A DNA stretch of 64,000 bases from positions 868,001-932,000 of the forward strand of contig NZ_JAPENY010000001.1 of NCBI RefSeq assembly GCF_026341825.1, read 5' to 3'. The DNA is from Streptomyces sp. NBC_00620. GTDB lineage: Bacteria; Actinomycetota; Actinomycetes; Streptomycetales; Streptomycetaceae. The translations under genes and the position numbers were made by a program. Shown here in pieces: positions 28,495 to 37,210 of the stretch; the first letter of the stretch is position 1; the number at the start of each line of letters is the position of its first letter. The notes under the pieces are model-generated. The model was not told the DNA's origin. It did no database searches and worked only from the letters and a program-made list of their open reading frames with translations.

Positions 28495-28584
28495 GGCGCC
28501 GGATCCTCCCAGGCCATGGCCCGTACGGGGCCACGACACCGCGGCCGGACGCGCGCCGTCCACCGACTGGCCCACAATGGCCCG

Positions 28585-29784
28585 GTGAACGACCTCGATC
28601 CGCCGTCCCCCCTCGCCTCCTTCGCCTCCCTGCTCACCCCCGAGGGCCGCGCCCTGCTCGACGAGGTGCGCGGCACCGACCCGGCGCGCGAACTGGCCGT
28701 CGCCACCCGGCTGCGCCGCGAGCACCCGGCCGAGCTGGTCTCGGCGGCCCTCGGGCAGGCGCGGCTGCGGCAGCGGGCGGCGGCGAAGTTCGGCGCCGAG
28801 GACGCGGAGCGGATGTTCTTCACCCCCAACGGGGTCGAGCAGTCGACCCGTACGACGGTCGCGGCGCACCGCGCGGAGCGGCTGCGCGCCCTCGGCGTCC
28901 GCTCGGTCGCCGACCTCTGTTCCGGCATCGGCGGCGACGCGATCGCGCTCGCCCGCGCCGGGATCCGGGTCCTCGCCGTCGACCGGGACCCGCTGACGGT
29001 GGCGGTGGCACGCGCGAACGCCGACGCGCTCGGCCTCACCGGCCTGATCGAGGTCCGCGAGGCGGATGTCACCGAGGTGGACGTGTCCGCGTACGAGGCC
29101 GTCTTCGTGGACCCCGCGCGCCGGGGCGGCCGAGGCCGGATCTTCGACCCGGAGGCCTACTCACCGCCCCTGTCCTGGGCGGTCGGCACGGCTTCGAAGG
29201 CTCCGCTCGCCGCACTGAAGATCGCTCCCGGCATCCCGCACGAGGCGATCCCCGCCGAGGCCGAGGCCGAGTGGATCTCGGACGGCGGCGACGTGAAGGA
29301 GGCGGTGCTGTGGTTCGGCACCGAGCCGGGGCTTGTGCGGGCCACGCTGCTGCCGGGGCCGCGGGAGGTACGGGGGCGCGGGCTGCCGGATCCGGCGGTG
29401 CGGTCCGTCGGGCGGTATCTGTACGAGCCCGACGGCGCCGTCATTCGCGCCCACCTGGTCGCGGAGGTGGCCGAGGAGCTCGACGGCGGACTGATCGACG
29501 AGACGATCGCGTACATCACGGCGGACGAGGCACGTCCGACGCCGTACGCCTCCGGCTACGAGATCACCGACCAACTCCCCTTCGGCGTGAAGAAGTTGAA
29601 GGCGCTGCTGCGGGAGCGGCAGGTCGGCGTACTGACGGTGAAGAAGCGGGGGTCGGCGGTCGAGCCGGAGGAGTTGCGGCGGAAGGTTCTACCGAAGGCG
29701 CAGGGTCCGAATTCGGCGACGGTGTTCATGACTCGGGTCGCGGGGGCGCCGACGATGCTGGTGGGGCACCCGCTGGCGGGCTGA
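28585..29784 (+). CDS. Class I SAM-dependent methyltransferase with THUMP-like C-terminal domain
   Basis: 399 residues. The SAM site VADLCSGIGGDAIALA (about 115-130), VDRDPLTV acidic motif and VFVDPARRGGRGRIFDP are clear. The C-terminal GYEITDQLPFGVKKLKALL region fits the THUMP-like domain found with this methyltransferase type. Probably an RNA or other nucleic-acid methyltransferase (inference); target unknown. GTG start at 28585. Confidence 0.85.
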   Translation: MNDLDPPSPLASFASLLTPEGRALLDEVRGTDPARELAVATRLRREHPAELVSAALGQARLRQRAAAKFGAEDAERMFFTPNGVEQSTRTTVAAHRAERLRALGVRSVADLCSGIGGDAIALARAGIRVLAVDRDPLTVAVARANADALGLTGLIEVREADVTEVDVSAYEAVFVDPARRGGRGRIFDPEAYSPPLSWAVGTASKAPLAALKIAPGIPHEAIPAEAEAEWISDGGDVKEAVLWFGTEPGLVRATLLPGPREVRGRGLPDPAVRSVGRYLYEPDGAVIRAHLVAEVAEELDGGLIDETIAYITADEARPTPYASGYEITDQLPFGVKKLKALLRERQVGVLTVKKRGSAVEPEELRRKVLPKAQGPNSATVFMTRVAGAPTMLVGHPLAG

Positions 29785-29812
29785 TCCCGCCGGGTCAGGA
29801 CCGCCCACCAGG

Positions 29813-31084
29813 TCAGGACCGCGGCGGGCCCAGCTCCCGGACCCGCGCCCGCAGGAGGTCCCTCTCCTGCTCGTTGCGCGTCAGCGCGATCGCCCGCTCG
29901 AACTCCGCCCGCGCCTCCGCCGTACGCCCGAGCCGGGCGAGCAGATCCCCGCGGACGCTGGGCAGCAAGTGGTAGTCACGGAGGGCGGGTTCGGCGGTGA
30001 GGGTGTCGATCAGGGCGAGGGCCGGCTCCGGGCCCTCCGCCATGGAGATGGCCACGGCACGGTTCAACTCGACCACGGGCGACGGGGAACGGGCCGCGAG
30101 CAGGCCGTACAGGGTGGCGATCCGATCCCAGTCCGTGTCCTCGTAGGCGTACGCCTGCGCGTGGCACGCGGCGATGGCGGCCTGGAGGGCGTACGGGCCG
30201 GGTCCGGTGGTGGTGACGGCGTTCGAGCGACCCAGGGCGGCGAAACCCCGGCGGATCAGCATGCGGTTCCAGCGGCGGCGGTTCTGGTCCTTGAGGAGGA
30301 CCGGCTCGCCCGACGGGCCCGTGCGGGCGGCCGCGCGTGAGGTCTGGAGCTCCAACAGGGCGGCCAGCCCGTGCACTTCGGGCTCCTTCGGCATCAACTC
30401 GGCCAGCACTCGGGCCAGTCGGAGGGCGTCCTCGCACAGCCCGGGGCGCAGCCAGTCCTCGCCCTCGGTGGCCGCGTACCCCTCGTTGAAGATCAGGTAG
30501 ATGACCTCCAGTACGGACCCGAGACGGGCCTCCCGCTCCGGGCCGTACGGCACCTCGAAGGCGACCCCCTGCGTCGCCAGTTTCCGCTTGGCGCGCACGA
30601 TGCGCTGGGCGATCGTCGCCTCCGGGGCGAGGTAGGCGCGGGCGATCTCGGGGGTGGTCAGGCCGCCGAGCAGCCGCAGCGTGAGGGCGATGCGGGCCTC
30701 GGCGGAGAGGACGGGGTGGCAGGCGGTGAAGACGAGCCGCAGCAGGTCGTCGTCGATGTCGTCCGGGTCGGAGGGTTCCTCGAAAGGGATGGTCGTGTCC
30801 GCGTCGCGCCCGATCTCCGCCAGCTTGCGCGCGTACCGCTCCTCGCGGCGTACGAGATCGATCGCGCGGCGCTTGGCCGTGGTCATGAGCCAGGCCCCCG
30901 GGTTGTCCGGGACTCCCTCACGCGGCCACTGCTCCAGCGCTGCGACCAGCGCGTCCTGCGCCAGCTCCTCCGCGATGCCGACGTCTCGTACGATCCGGGC
31001 GACGCCGGCGATGATGCGCGGCGACTCGATCCGGAAGACGGTTTCGATGGCACCCGATGCGGCGGCGGGGGGCTGCTCTGTCAC
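29813..31084 (-). CDS. ECF42-type RNA polymerase sigma factor with TPR-like C-terminal extension
   Basis: 423 residues. Sigma region 2 (IVRDVGIAEELAQDALVAALEQW, in pieces) and region 4 (LTTPEIARAYLAPEATIAQRIVRAKRKL) occupy the first 185 residues. The long helical C-terminal extension (NEGYAATEG, VELNRAVA, LGRTAEARAEFERAIAL) is typical of the ECF42 group, which lacks an anti-sigma factor and is usually paired with a DGPF/YCII protein. That partner is immediately upstream and would be cotranscribed. Confidence 0.93.
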   Translation of the reverse strand: MTEQPPAAASGAIETVFRIESPRIIAGVARIVRDVGIAEELAQDALVAALEQWPREGVPDNPGAWLMTTAKRRAIDLVRREERYARKLAEIGRDADTTIPFEEPSDPDDIDDDLLRLVFTACHPVLSAEARIALTLRLLGGLTTPEIARAYLAPEATIAQRIVRAKRKLATQGVAFEVPYGPEREARLGSVLEVIYLIFNEGYAATEGEDWLRPGLCEDALRLARVLAELMPKEPEVHGLAALLELQTSRAAARTGPSGEPVLLKDQNRRRWNRMLIRRGFAALGRSNAVTTTGPGPYALQAAIAACHAQAYAYEDTDWDRIATLYGLLAARSPSPVVELNRAVAISMAEGPEPALALIDTLTAEPALRDYHLLPSVRGDLLARLGRTAEARAEFERAIALTRNEQERDLLRARVRELGPPRS

Positions 31085-31129
31085 AGCCCCCCATAAGACA
31101 CCCCCGGCGCCCTCAGGCCAAGGACCCGC

Positions 31130-31486
31130 TCAGCCCTCCGCGATCTCCCGCACCTCGGACGTGACGGTCCAGTGCTCCTCGTGGATCTTCAGGAAGCGCT
31201 TGGTCCACTCGATCGCCTCGGCCTTGTCCTTGGCCTGGATGATCGCGTAGCCGCCGACGACCTCCTTGGACTCGGTGAACGGGCCGTCGGTGACGGTCAG
31301 TTCGCCCTTCTCCCAGCGGACGCGGGTGCCCTGCGAGGTGGGGGTGAGCCCGGCGGTGTCCAGCATCACGCCCGCCTTGGTCATCTCCTCGATCAGCTCA
31401 CCCATCCGCTGCATCAGTTCGGGGCTGGGGCCCTCGGCGGGCGCGTTGGCCTCGTCGATCTGGACCATCGACAGGTAGCGCGGCAT
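31130..31486 (-). CDS. YCII-related DGPF-domain protein
   Basis: 118 residues with the defining TDGPFTESKEVVGGY motif. It is the usual partner of ECF42 sigma factors, 45 bp upstream of that gene. Role not established; proposed to act in the ECF42 signalling pathway. GAAGGAG lies 5 nt before the ATG. Confidence 0.92.
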   Translation of the reverse strand: MPRYLSMVQIDEANAPAEGPSPELMQRMGELIEEMTKAGVMLDTAGLTPTSQGTRVRWEKGELTVTDGPFTESKEVVGGYAIIQAKDKAEAIEWTKRFLKIHEEHWTVTSEVREIAEG

Positions 31487-31603
31487 GGTGACTCCTTCGG
31501 TACGGAGACGGGGCTTGTTCCCGCCTCTCACCCTTGCGTCGAACGGGAGACGTCTGTCTCGACACCGTCGCCGGAATTCTTCGACGTTTCCTCCGGGACA
31601 ACT

Positions 31604-32182
31604 TCAGTCGGCGAAGTCCTTCAGCTTCTCGGTGTCCAGCGTGATCCCGACGGGATCGGGCAGCTCGATCACGGCGCCGAAAGGCCGAGCGGTACATGAG
31701 CGGTATTTGCCGTCCTCCGGATCCGAATACACGGTGACAGCCGCAGCTTCCCTGTCGATCAACAGGTAGACGGGGATGCTCGTGGCCGCGTAGGCCTCTG
31801 GCTTCTCGATCCGGTCCCGCCGGGTGGCATCGCTGTCGGGGGACGTGACCTCGACAACCATCAGGACACCGTCGGGCTCCGCCCACTCACCCTTTCCGGC
31901 GAAGTACTCCTCGGGTACCAGTGCACCGTCAGGCCGGGCTCGCCCCTGGCGGTACGCCTCGACCTTGAGGCCCTGTTCCGGATAGAGGAACAGCTCAGGG
32001 CGATGCTGCATGCACCGCCTGAGAAGCCAGGCGACCATCTCGCCGTGATTCCCGTCCGGCACGGCTTTGACCCCGATCTTCCCGTTCAAGAACTCCAGGC
32101 GCGCCGTCTCGTGCGCAAGGAGGGCAAGCTCTTCGAAATCCTCGATGCCCATCTGGGGGTGGTCGGACGTACTGGGGGTCAT
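31604..32182 (-). CDS. Uma2 family (DUF820) PD-(D/E)XK-like protein
   Basis: 192 residues. The nuclease-like core includes RPDGALVPEEYF, VVEVTSPDSDATRRD and KPEAYAATSIPVYLLID, the pattern of the Uma2 putative endonuclease family, which is highly amplified in streptomycetes and cyanobacteria. Biological function unknown. GGAGG lies 7 nt before the ATG. Confidence 0.9.
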   Translation of the reverse strand: MTPSTSDHPQMGIEDFEELALLAHETARLEFLNGKIGVKAVPDGNHGEMVAWLLRRCMQHRPELFLYPEQGLKVEAYRQGRARPDGALVPEEYFAGKGEWAEPDGVLMVVEVTSPDSDATRRDRIEKPEAYAATSIPVYLLIDREAAAVTVYSDPEDGKYRSCTARPFGAVIELPDPVGITLDTEKLKDFAD

Positions 32183-32241
32183 GGCGTCGCCTCCTCCCCT
32201 CCATCCTGCCCCGGCTACGGGCGGACCGTGCTGCAAGGTCG

Positions 32242-33090
32242 TCACGCGCCTGCTCCTTTCTCTGTACGTGTCCCAGTGCGCAGGGCAGCCCGCAGCCGCC
32301 CCGCATGGGCGTGAACCCGGTCCGCCGGGAGGGCGGGCCGCCCTCCCCAGCAGCCCCCGCACAACCCGCCCGACAGCCCGCCGTCCCCGCCCGGCTCGCC
32401 GCACGCCGTGCAGACCACCTCGTAGCGGGCACACGACGGAGGCTGCGGCTCGGGTGGCAGCTTGGCGAGCAGCCGAGCCCGTACGAAACCGTGCGCGTGT
32501 GCCACCCGCTCCGGGAGCCCCGCCGTCACCGCCGCGACGAGCTGCGCCTCACCCGCGCCCCGCGCGAACCACTCGGCAGCCTGCTCCTCCAACGCCCCGC
32601 ACTCCCCAGCCGAGAGCGTGAGGCGCGCGTCGATCCGCCCGAGCCGGGCCAGCACGCCGTACGCGGCCGAGCGCGCCGCTTGCGGCGAGGGCGCGGTGAC
32701 CGGTGCCTCGCCGGCGAGGAAGGCGTCCCACCAGGCGTCATCACGCGCGGTACGCGAGAAGAAGGTGTGCCACACCCAGCGGGGGCAGCCGTCGACGGTG
32801 ACAGGACGGCGTACCCGGCGCAGATGGCCTGCCACGGAGAGGTTGTTGAGGGCGGTGCCGATGGCGCACTGGCCGTACGAGAGATGCTTGGCCAGCGTCT
32901 TGATGGAGATGTCCGCCTCGTCGTCGAGCCGGTCGAGATACCCGGCGATCGATGCCTCGCGGACGGGCAGATGTGCGAAGTCCCGGCCGGTACGGGGCTC
33001 TTGGTCGGGCGCCGACTTTTTTCCGTACCCGGGATTGGCCTTGGGGTGAGCGGACGGGCGCGGGGCAGCACTAAGCTGGGCGGTAGCCAT
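32242..33090 (-). CDS. Helix-turn-helix protein with C-terminal zinc-ribbon-like cysteines
   Basis: 282 residues. About residues 60-110 form a winged-helix-like segment (ADISIKTLAKHLSYGQCAIGTALNNL, in pieces, then RRVRRPV). The C terminus has CTACGEPGG and, after a Gly-rich gap, CGGC, resembling a four-cysteine zinc site. Streptomycete genomes carry many such proteins of unknown role. The start at 33090 lacks a strong ribosome site. A bulged stem-loop lies 30-65 bp upstream. Confidence 0.75.
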   Translation of the reverse strand: MATAQLSAAPRPSAHPKANPGYGKKSAPDQEPRTGRDFAHLPVREASIAGYLDRLDDEADISIKTLAKHLSYGQCAIGTALNNLSVAGHLRRVRRPVTVDGCPRWVWHTFFSRTARDDAWWDAFLAGEAPVTAPSPQAARSAAYGVLARLGRIDARLTLSAGECGALEEQAAEWFARGAGEAQLVAAVTAGLPERVAHAHGFVRARLLAKLPPEPQPPSCARYEVVCTACGEPGGDGGLSGGLCGGCWGGRPALPADRVHAHAGRLRAALRTGTRTEKGAGA

Positions 33091-33121
33091 GGATCGACTC
33101 TGCTTTCGATCTTGTTGGTCA

Positions 33122-33156
33122 GACCCCCGCGTGGTGCGACAACACCCACGGGGGTC
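33122..33156. promoter_or_regulatory. Bulged inverted repeat upstream of the HTH gene
   Basis: GACCCCC (33122-33128) pairs with GGGGGTC (33150-33156) and GTGG (33131-33134) with CCAC (33146-33149), giving 11 bp with a 2-nt bulge. It could be an operator for the HTH protein or a leader hairpin. Between it and the LCP gene (33157-33362) no gene is seen. Confidence 0.5.
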
Positions 33157-33257
33157 GATGCTTTCCCGGCGCACGCTACACGCTCGCCACGCTCCGCCGC
33201 GACACGATCACAAAAAGTCATCTTCCCTGGCCCGGGCGGCACTTGGGCCGCCACCAA

Positions 33258-33287
33258 GGGAGGGTGGGTGGGTTGAGCCACCCACCC
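33258..33287. other. G-quadruplex motif overlapping a perfect 10-bp hairpin
   Basis: GGGAGGGTGGGTGGG at 33258-33272 is four G-triplets with single-base loops. The same bases form a hairpin: GGGTGGGTGG (33262-33271) with CCACCCACCC (33278-33287). It lies 75 bp past the LCP stop codon, where the hairpin could terminate transcription. Confidence 0.85.
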
Positions 33288-33362
33288 ATTCCTTGCAAAA
33301 AGAATCTCGAATCCCGGCCCCCGAAGCTCAAGCCCCGACGTGCGAACTACTCCGGCGAACAC

Positions 33363-34442
33363 TCATCGCAGCGACTCCCACAGCTCGCTCGCCTCCGGCT
33401 CCTGAGCCACCACCCTGTTCGGGTCCGACGCCGCAGTCACCACCGGCATGGTGACCGTCTTGAGCGCGTCCGAGGGCAGGGACTTCAGGCTCTGGCCGAG
33501 GCTCATCAGTTCGCTCAGCGAGTCGAGGCCGGTGTCGGTCGTGAGGCTGCCGGTGACGGCGTCGGCGACCTTGTACAGCTTGGCGGGGTCGGTGAGCAGG
33601 TTGGTCGAGGAGATCTGCTCCAACAGGGCCTTCACCAGGGTCTGTTGGAGGCCTATTCGGCCCAGGTCGCTGCCGTCGCCTATGCCGTGCCGGGTGCGGG
33701 CGAGCGCCAGCGCCGTGGCGCCGTCGAGGTGGTGTTCGCCGGCCTTCAGGTGGAGGTGGCTGTCGTCGTCGTCGATGTCCTCGTCCGTCGTGACGGTGAC
33801 GCCGCCGAGCGCGTCCACGAGATCCGCGAAGCCGGAGAAGTCGATCTCGATGAAGTGGTCCATGCGGACGTTGGTGATGGACTCGACCGTCTTCACGGCG
33901 CAGACCGGACCGCCCACCGAGTACGCGCTGTTGAACATCGAGCCGTACGCCACCGAGGTCGTCCCGCCGGAGGAGGTGGGGCACGACGGGCGGGTGACCA
34001 GGGTGTCGCGCGGGATGCTGACCACCGTCGCCGCCGTACGGCCCTCGTCTATGTGCACGACCATCGCGGTGTCCGAGCGGGCTCCCGAGCTGCTGCCGCC
34101 GCCCAGCGCCGCGTTCGCCTCGCCGCTGCGGGAGTCGGAGCCGAGGACCAGGATGTTGAGCGCCCCGCTGGGGAGCGGGGTCGCGGAGGCGGAGGAGGAG
34201 GCCGACGGGGTCGAGACGGCCTTCGGCGGGCGGTCGTCGCCGAGCGCGCTGTTGATGTCGACGCTCTTGATGTTCTGGTTCAGGTGCCAGTAGGCCCAGC
34301 CCGCCCCGGCGACGGAGAGTACGAGGGCGCCGGCGAACACGATGCCGGCGGCTTTCAGCAGGCCCCGCCGTCGGCCCCCGCGTCTTTCGACGCCCTCGTT
34401 TTCGTCCCCGCGCTCGTCTTCAGAAGTCACGCGGAGGAACAT
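33363..34442 (-). CDS. LytR-CpsA-Psr (LCP) family protein
   Basis: 359 residues. Short basic cytoplasmic tail, one membrane helix (about 30-50), Ser/Pro spacer, then the LCP domain (about 92-310): NILVLGSDSR, SDTAMVVHID, VSIPRDTLV, GALxxGVTV-like LVDALGGVTV and LARTRHGIGDGSDLGRIGLQQ in parts, which carry the conserved Arg and Asp residues. LCP proteins transfer glycopolymers from lipid carriers to peptidoglycan. ATG at 34442 with a weak site; the gene stands alone. Confidence 0.93.
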   Translation of the reverse strand: MFLRVTSEDERGDENEGVERRGGRRRGLLKAAGIVFAGALVLSVAGAGWAYWHLNQNIKSVDINSALGDDRPPKAVSTPSASSSASATPLPSGALNILVLGSDSRSGEANAALGGGSSSGARSDTAMVVHIDEGRTAATVVSIPRDTLVTRPSCPTSSGGTTSVAYGSMFNSAYSVGGPVCAVKTVESITNVRMDHFIEIDFSGFADLVDALGGVTVTTDEDIDDDDSHLHLKAGEHHLDGATALALARTRHGIGDGSDLGRIGLQQTLVKALLEQISSTNLLTDPAKLYKVADAVTGSLTTDTGLDSLSELMSLGQSLKSLPSDALKTVTMPVVTAASDPNRVVAQEPEASELWESLR

Positions 34443-34536
34443 AAGTCCGAATTATTACGAGCAGGAACACCTTCTGGGGTTTCCTTCGGAAAATCTCAGA
34501 CTTCTCAGCCGTGGCTAAGGCTTGAACGGCAAATGC

Positions 34537-35889
34537 TCAGCCCAGTGTCACGGTCGGCACCGGATTGCTCCCGCTCCATGCCGCGTTGAACCCGAACGTC
34601 ACCGAACCACCGTTCGCGACCGTTCCGTTGTAGGAGGCGTTGAGGCAGCTCACCGCCGCGCCCGTCTGCGTGCAGGTCGCGTTCCAGGCCTGCGTGATCT
34701 GCTGGCCCGCGCCATAGGTCCAGCTCACCCGCCACGAGGACAGGGCCGCCCCCGAGCAGGCGATCCGCACCTGGCCCGTGAAGCCGGTGTTCCACTGATT
34801 CGTGACGCTGTACGTCGCCGAGCACGCGCCCGTCGGCGGGGTGGACGTGCCGCCGAGCGCGGTCGCGATCGCGTAGTACGCCGGTTTCGGCACGTAGTTC
34901 TCGTCGTACGGGGTCGCCGCCCCGTAGCCCGTGAAGACGTCCGGGATCCAGGAGTCGGAGTCCGTGAAGCCCCAGACGGTGACGCCGGTGCACCGGGTGA
35001 CCGCGACGCAGGCGTCGAGCACGGCCTTGTAGTCGGCGGCCTGCTGCGTCAACTTCGCGTCTGTGGACGGGAGTTGCATCCGGATGTCCAGCTCGGTGAT
35101 GGCGACGTCCACTCCGAGGTCGGCGAAGCGCTGGATGTTCTGCTGGAACGTGGCCGGGACCTGGCCGAGGATGAGGTGGGCCTGCAGGCCGACGCCGTCG
35201 ATCGGGATGCCGCGCTCCTTCAGCGACTTGACCAGGTTGTAGAGGGCGGTGCTCTTCGCGTTGACGCCCTCGACGTTGTAGTCGTTGATGTAGAGCTTGG
35301 CGCTCGGGTCGGCGGCGCGCGCCCAGGTGAGGGCCTGGGCGATGTAGTCGGCGCCGAGGCCGTTGTACCAGAGGGTCGAGCGGTAGGTGCCGTCCTCGTT
35401 GAAGGGCTCGTTCACCACGTCCCAGGCGGCCAACTTGCCTTTGTAGCGCGTGACTTCGGTGCTGATGTGGTCCTGGAGCAGCGTGCTCAGCTGGGCGGGT
35501 GTCCAGCTGCCGTTGGCCAGCCAGCCCGGGTTCTGGCTGTGCCAGACCAGAGTGTGGCCGCGTACCTGCTGGTTGTGGGCCTGCGCGAAGGCGACGATCT
35601 GGTCGGCCTCGGCCCAGTTGTAGGTTCCGCGGCTGGGCTCGACGGACTCCCACTTCATGGCGTTGCCGGGGGTCAGCGAATTGAACTGGGCGCCGGCCGT
35701 GTCGCCGTACGTGCCGGTGAGTTTGGAGCCGGTGACGGCGGTGCCGATGACCTTGCCCTTGGCGGATGCGAGGTCGCGCAGCGGGGTGTCCGCGGCGTGG
35801 GCGGCGGGGGCCGCCACGAGCAGGGCGCCGAGGGTGGCGATGCCGGTCAGCAGCGACGCCGGGGATAAGCCTGATCTCCGAGATCTCAT
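34537..35889 (-). CDS. Secreted GH10 endo-1,4-beta-xylanase with C-terminal CBM2
   Basis: 450 residues. Sec signal ending AAHA near residue 33. GH10 barrel (about 40-335) with acid/base Glu161 in WDVVNEP and nucleophile Glu266 in ITELDIR. A short Thr/Pro linker precedes a carbohydrate-binding module of family 2 (about 345-450; SATYSVTNQWNTGF, then the conserved tryptophans). It cleaves xylan outside the cell, feeding the adjacent transporter. Codon 8 is TTA (35866-35868), read in streptomycetes by the bldA tRNA. GGAGG lies 8 nt before the ATG and overlaps a palindrome. Confidence 0.96.
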   Translation of the reverse strand: MRSRRSGLSPASLLTGIATLGALLVAAPAAHAADTPLRDLASAKGKVIGTAVTGSKLTGTYGDTAGAQFNSLTPGNAMKWESVEPSRGTYNWAEADQIVAFAQAHNQQVRGHTLVWHSQNPGWLANGSWTPAQLSTLLQDHISTEVTRYKGKLAAWDVVNEPFNEDGTYRSTLWYNGLGADYIAQALTWARAADPSAKLYINDYNVEGVNAKSTALYNLVKSLKERGIPIDGVGLQAHLILGQVPATFQQNIQRFADLGVDVAITELDIRMQLPSTDAKLTQQAADYKAVLDACVAVTRCTGVTVWGFTDSDSWIPDVFTGYGAATPYDENYVPKPAYYAIATALGGTSTPPTGACSATYSVTNQWNTGFTGQVRIACSGAALSSWRVSWTYGAGQQITQAWNATCTQTGAAVSCLNASYNGTVANGGSVTFGFNAAWSGSNPVPTVTLG

Positions 35890-35900
35890 TGCGGGTGCCT

Positions 35901-35913
35901 CCGAAAGTTTCGG
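35901..35913. promoter_or_regulatory. CGAAACTTTCG operator before the xylanase gene
   Basis: CCGAAAGTTTCGG is a perfect palindrome about a central base. On the coding strand it reads CCGAAACTTTCGG, containing CGAAACTTTCG, which I recall as a conserved element of streptomycete xylanase promoters bound by a LacI-type repressor. It overlaps the ribosome site, so bound protein could also block elongation or translation. Confidence 0.8.
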
Positions 35914-35937
35914 TGGTGCAACCGATTGGCTTCGGAG

Positions 35938-35966
35938 AGTGTGGAGCTGCCCGCACCACTCGTCAA
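35938..35966 (-). promoter_or_regulatory. Candidate xylanase promoter
   Basis: -35 TTGACG (35961-35966) and weak -10 CACACT (35938-35943), spacer 17 bp, on the minus strand. The -35 sits at the edge of the first tandem repeat unit. Confidence 0.5.
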
Positions 35967-36070
35967 TACGGGAGCACCAACCCGTTCCGTCAGTACAGAA
36001 TCACCAGCCCGTACCGCCAGAACAGGAGCACCGACCCCATGCCGCCGATGCGGGAACAGCACCCCGTCTC
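35962..36070. repeat. Four imperfect 27-28 bp tandem repeats upstream of the xylanase
   Basis: Units at 35962-35988, 35989-36015, 36016-36043 and 36044-36070, based on GYCARTACRGGAGCACCA followed by RCCCGTNCC. They fill the gap between the candidate xylanase promoter and the 3' end of the lacI-type gene. Confidence 0.85.
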
Positions 36071-36088
36071 GCCAAGGCTGAAACGCGG

Positions 36089-37147
36089 CTACGCCGGAGG
36101 CGCCCCCGTACTGCTCCGCACCACCAGCCGCGTGGCCAGCTCCATCCGCGTTCCCGCGGGGGGCTGTTCCCGCCTCCCCAGCTCCAGCACCAGCCGCGCC
36201 GCCGCCTCCGCCATCTCCGTGAGCGGCTGTCGTACGGTCGTCAGCGGCGGCCCGACCCAGCGTGCCACCGGCAGATCGTCGAACCCGACGACACTGAGGT
36301 CCTCCGGAACGCGCAGCCCCAGCTCGCGGGCGGCCTCGTACAGGCCGAGGGCCTGAAGGTCGTTGCCCGCGAAGACGGCGGTGGGCCGGTCCGGCGACCG
36401 GAGCAGCTCGAGCCCCGCCCGGTACCCGGACTCGTGGTGGAAGTTCCCCGGCCGGATCAGCGCCGGGTCGACCGGCAGGCCGGCCGTCTCCAGGGCGGCT
36501 CGGTAGCCGTCGACGCGGGCGCGGCTGCACATCATCCGCGAGGGGCCGCTGATCGCGCCGATCCGGGTGTGGCCGAGCTCGACGAGGTGGCGGGTCGCGG
36601 CCAGACCGCCGTGCCAGTTGGTGGCGCCGATGGAGGGGACGTCGTCGCCCGGGTCACCGGCCGGGTCGAGGACCACGAACGGGATGGACCGGCTGGTCAA
36701 CAGCGCCTGCCCGGACGCGTCGAGCCCGGACAGGACGAGGATCACGCCGTGCGGGCGGCGGGCGGCGACCTGGTCGGCCCAGGTGCGGCCGGGGGTCAGC
36801 CGGCCCGCGCTCTCGGAGAGCACGACGCTCAGTCCCTCGTCCCGCGCGACGTTCTCGACACCCCGGATGACCTCCATCGCCCAGGCGCTCTCCAGCTCGT
36901 GGAAGACCAGGTCGATGAGGGGGGAGCGGGTGGCCTCGGCGCGGCGGCGCCGGTAGCCGTACTCGCGCAGCAGTCCCTCGACGCGGGTGCGGGTCGCCGG
37001 AGCCACGTCGGCGCGCCCGTTGAGCACCTTCGAAACAGTCGGAGCCGATACGCCGGCCTCGCGGGCGATCTCGGCGAGCGTGGCGGTCTGTGTCGACCGC
37101 CGTGCCGTCCGCTTTCCCAGGGGCCGCGCCGGTCTGGCGGGAGTCAT
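36089..37147 (-). CDS. LacI-family repressor (xylan/xyloside locus)
   Basis: 352 residues. HTH TLAEIAREAGVSAPTVSKVLNGR in two parts (about 22-45), then a periplasmic-binding-like effector domain with SIGATNWHGGLAATRHLVELGH and VVGFDDLPVARW. Very similar in layout to the second LacI protein of this locus, suggesting a paralogous pair. The start at 37147 leaves the standard N terminus; the longer open frame to 37222 has poor codon bias. Two TCGAATGTT direct repeats lie upstream. Effector probably xylobiose or similar (inference). Confidence 0.92.
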   Translation of the reverse strand: MTPARPARPLGKRTARRSTQTATLAEIAREAGVSAPTVSKVLNGRADVAPATRTRVEGLLREYGYRRRRAEATRSPLIDLVFHELESAWAMEVIRGVENVARDEGLSVVLSESAGRLTPGRTWADQVAARRPHGVILVLSGLDASGQALLTSRSIPFVVLDPAGDPGDDVPSIGATNWHGGLAATRHLVELGHTRIGAISGPSRMMCSRARVDGYRAALETAGLPVDPALIRPGNFHHESGYRAGLELLRSPDRPTAVFAGNDLQALGLYEAARELGLRVPEDLSVVGFDDLPVARWVGPPLTTVRQPLTEMAEAAARLVLELGRREQPPAGTRMELATRLVVRSSTGAPPA

Positions 37148-37210
37148 GGCGGCGATCGTAGCCCCGGCTGCCGACGCCCCGAACCCCCTTTGAGGCCATA
37201 CCTCTCCCAG

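Noticed and set aside
33180..33360. tRNA gene or attachment site near the accessory stretch
   Set aside because: No cloverleaf could be drawn; the structure is explained by the G-rich hairpin.
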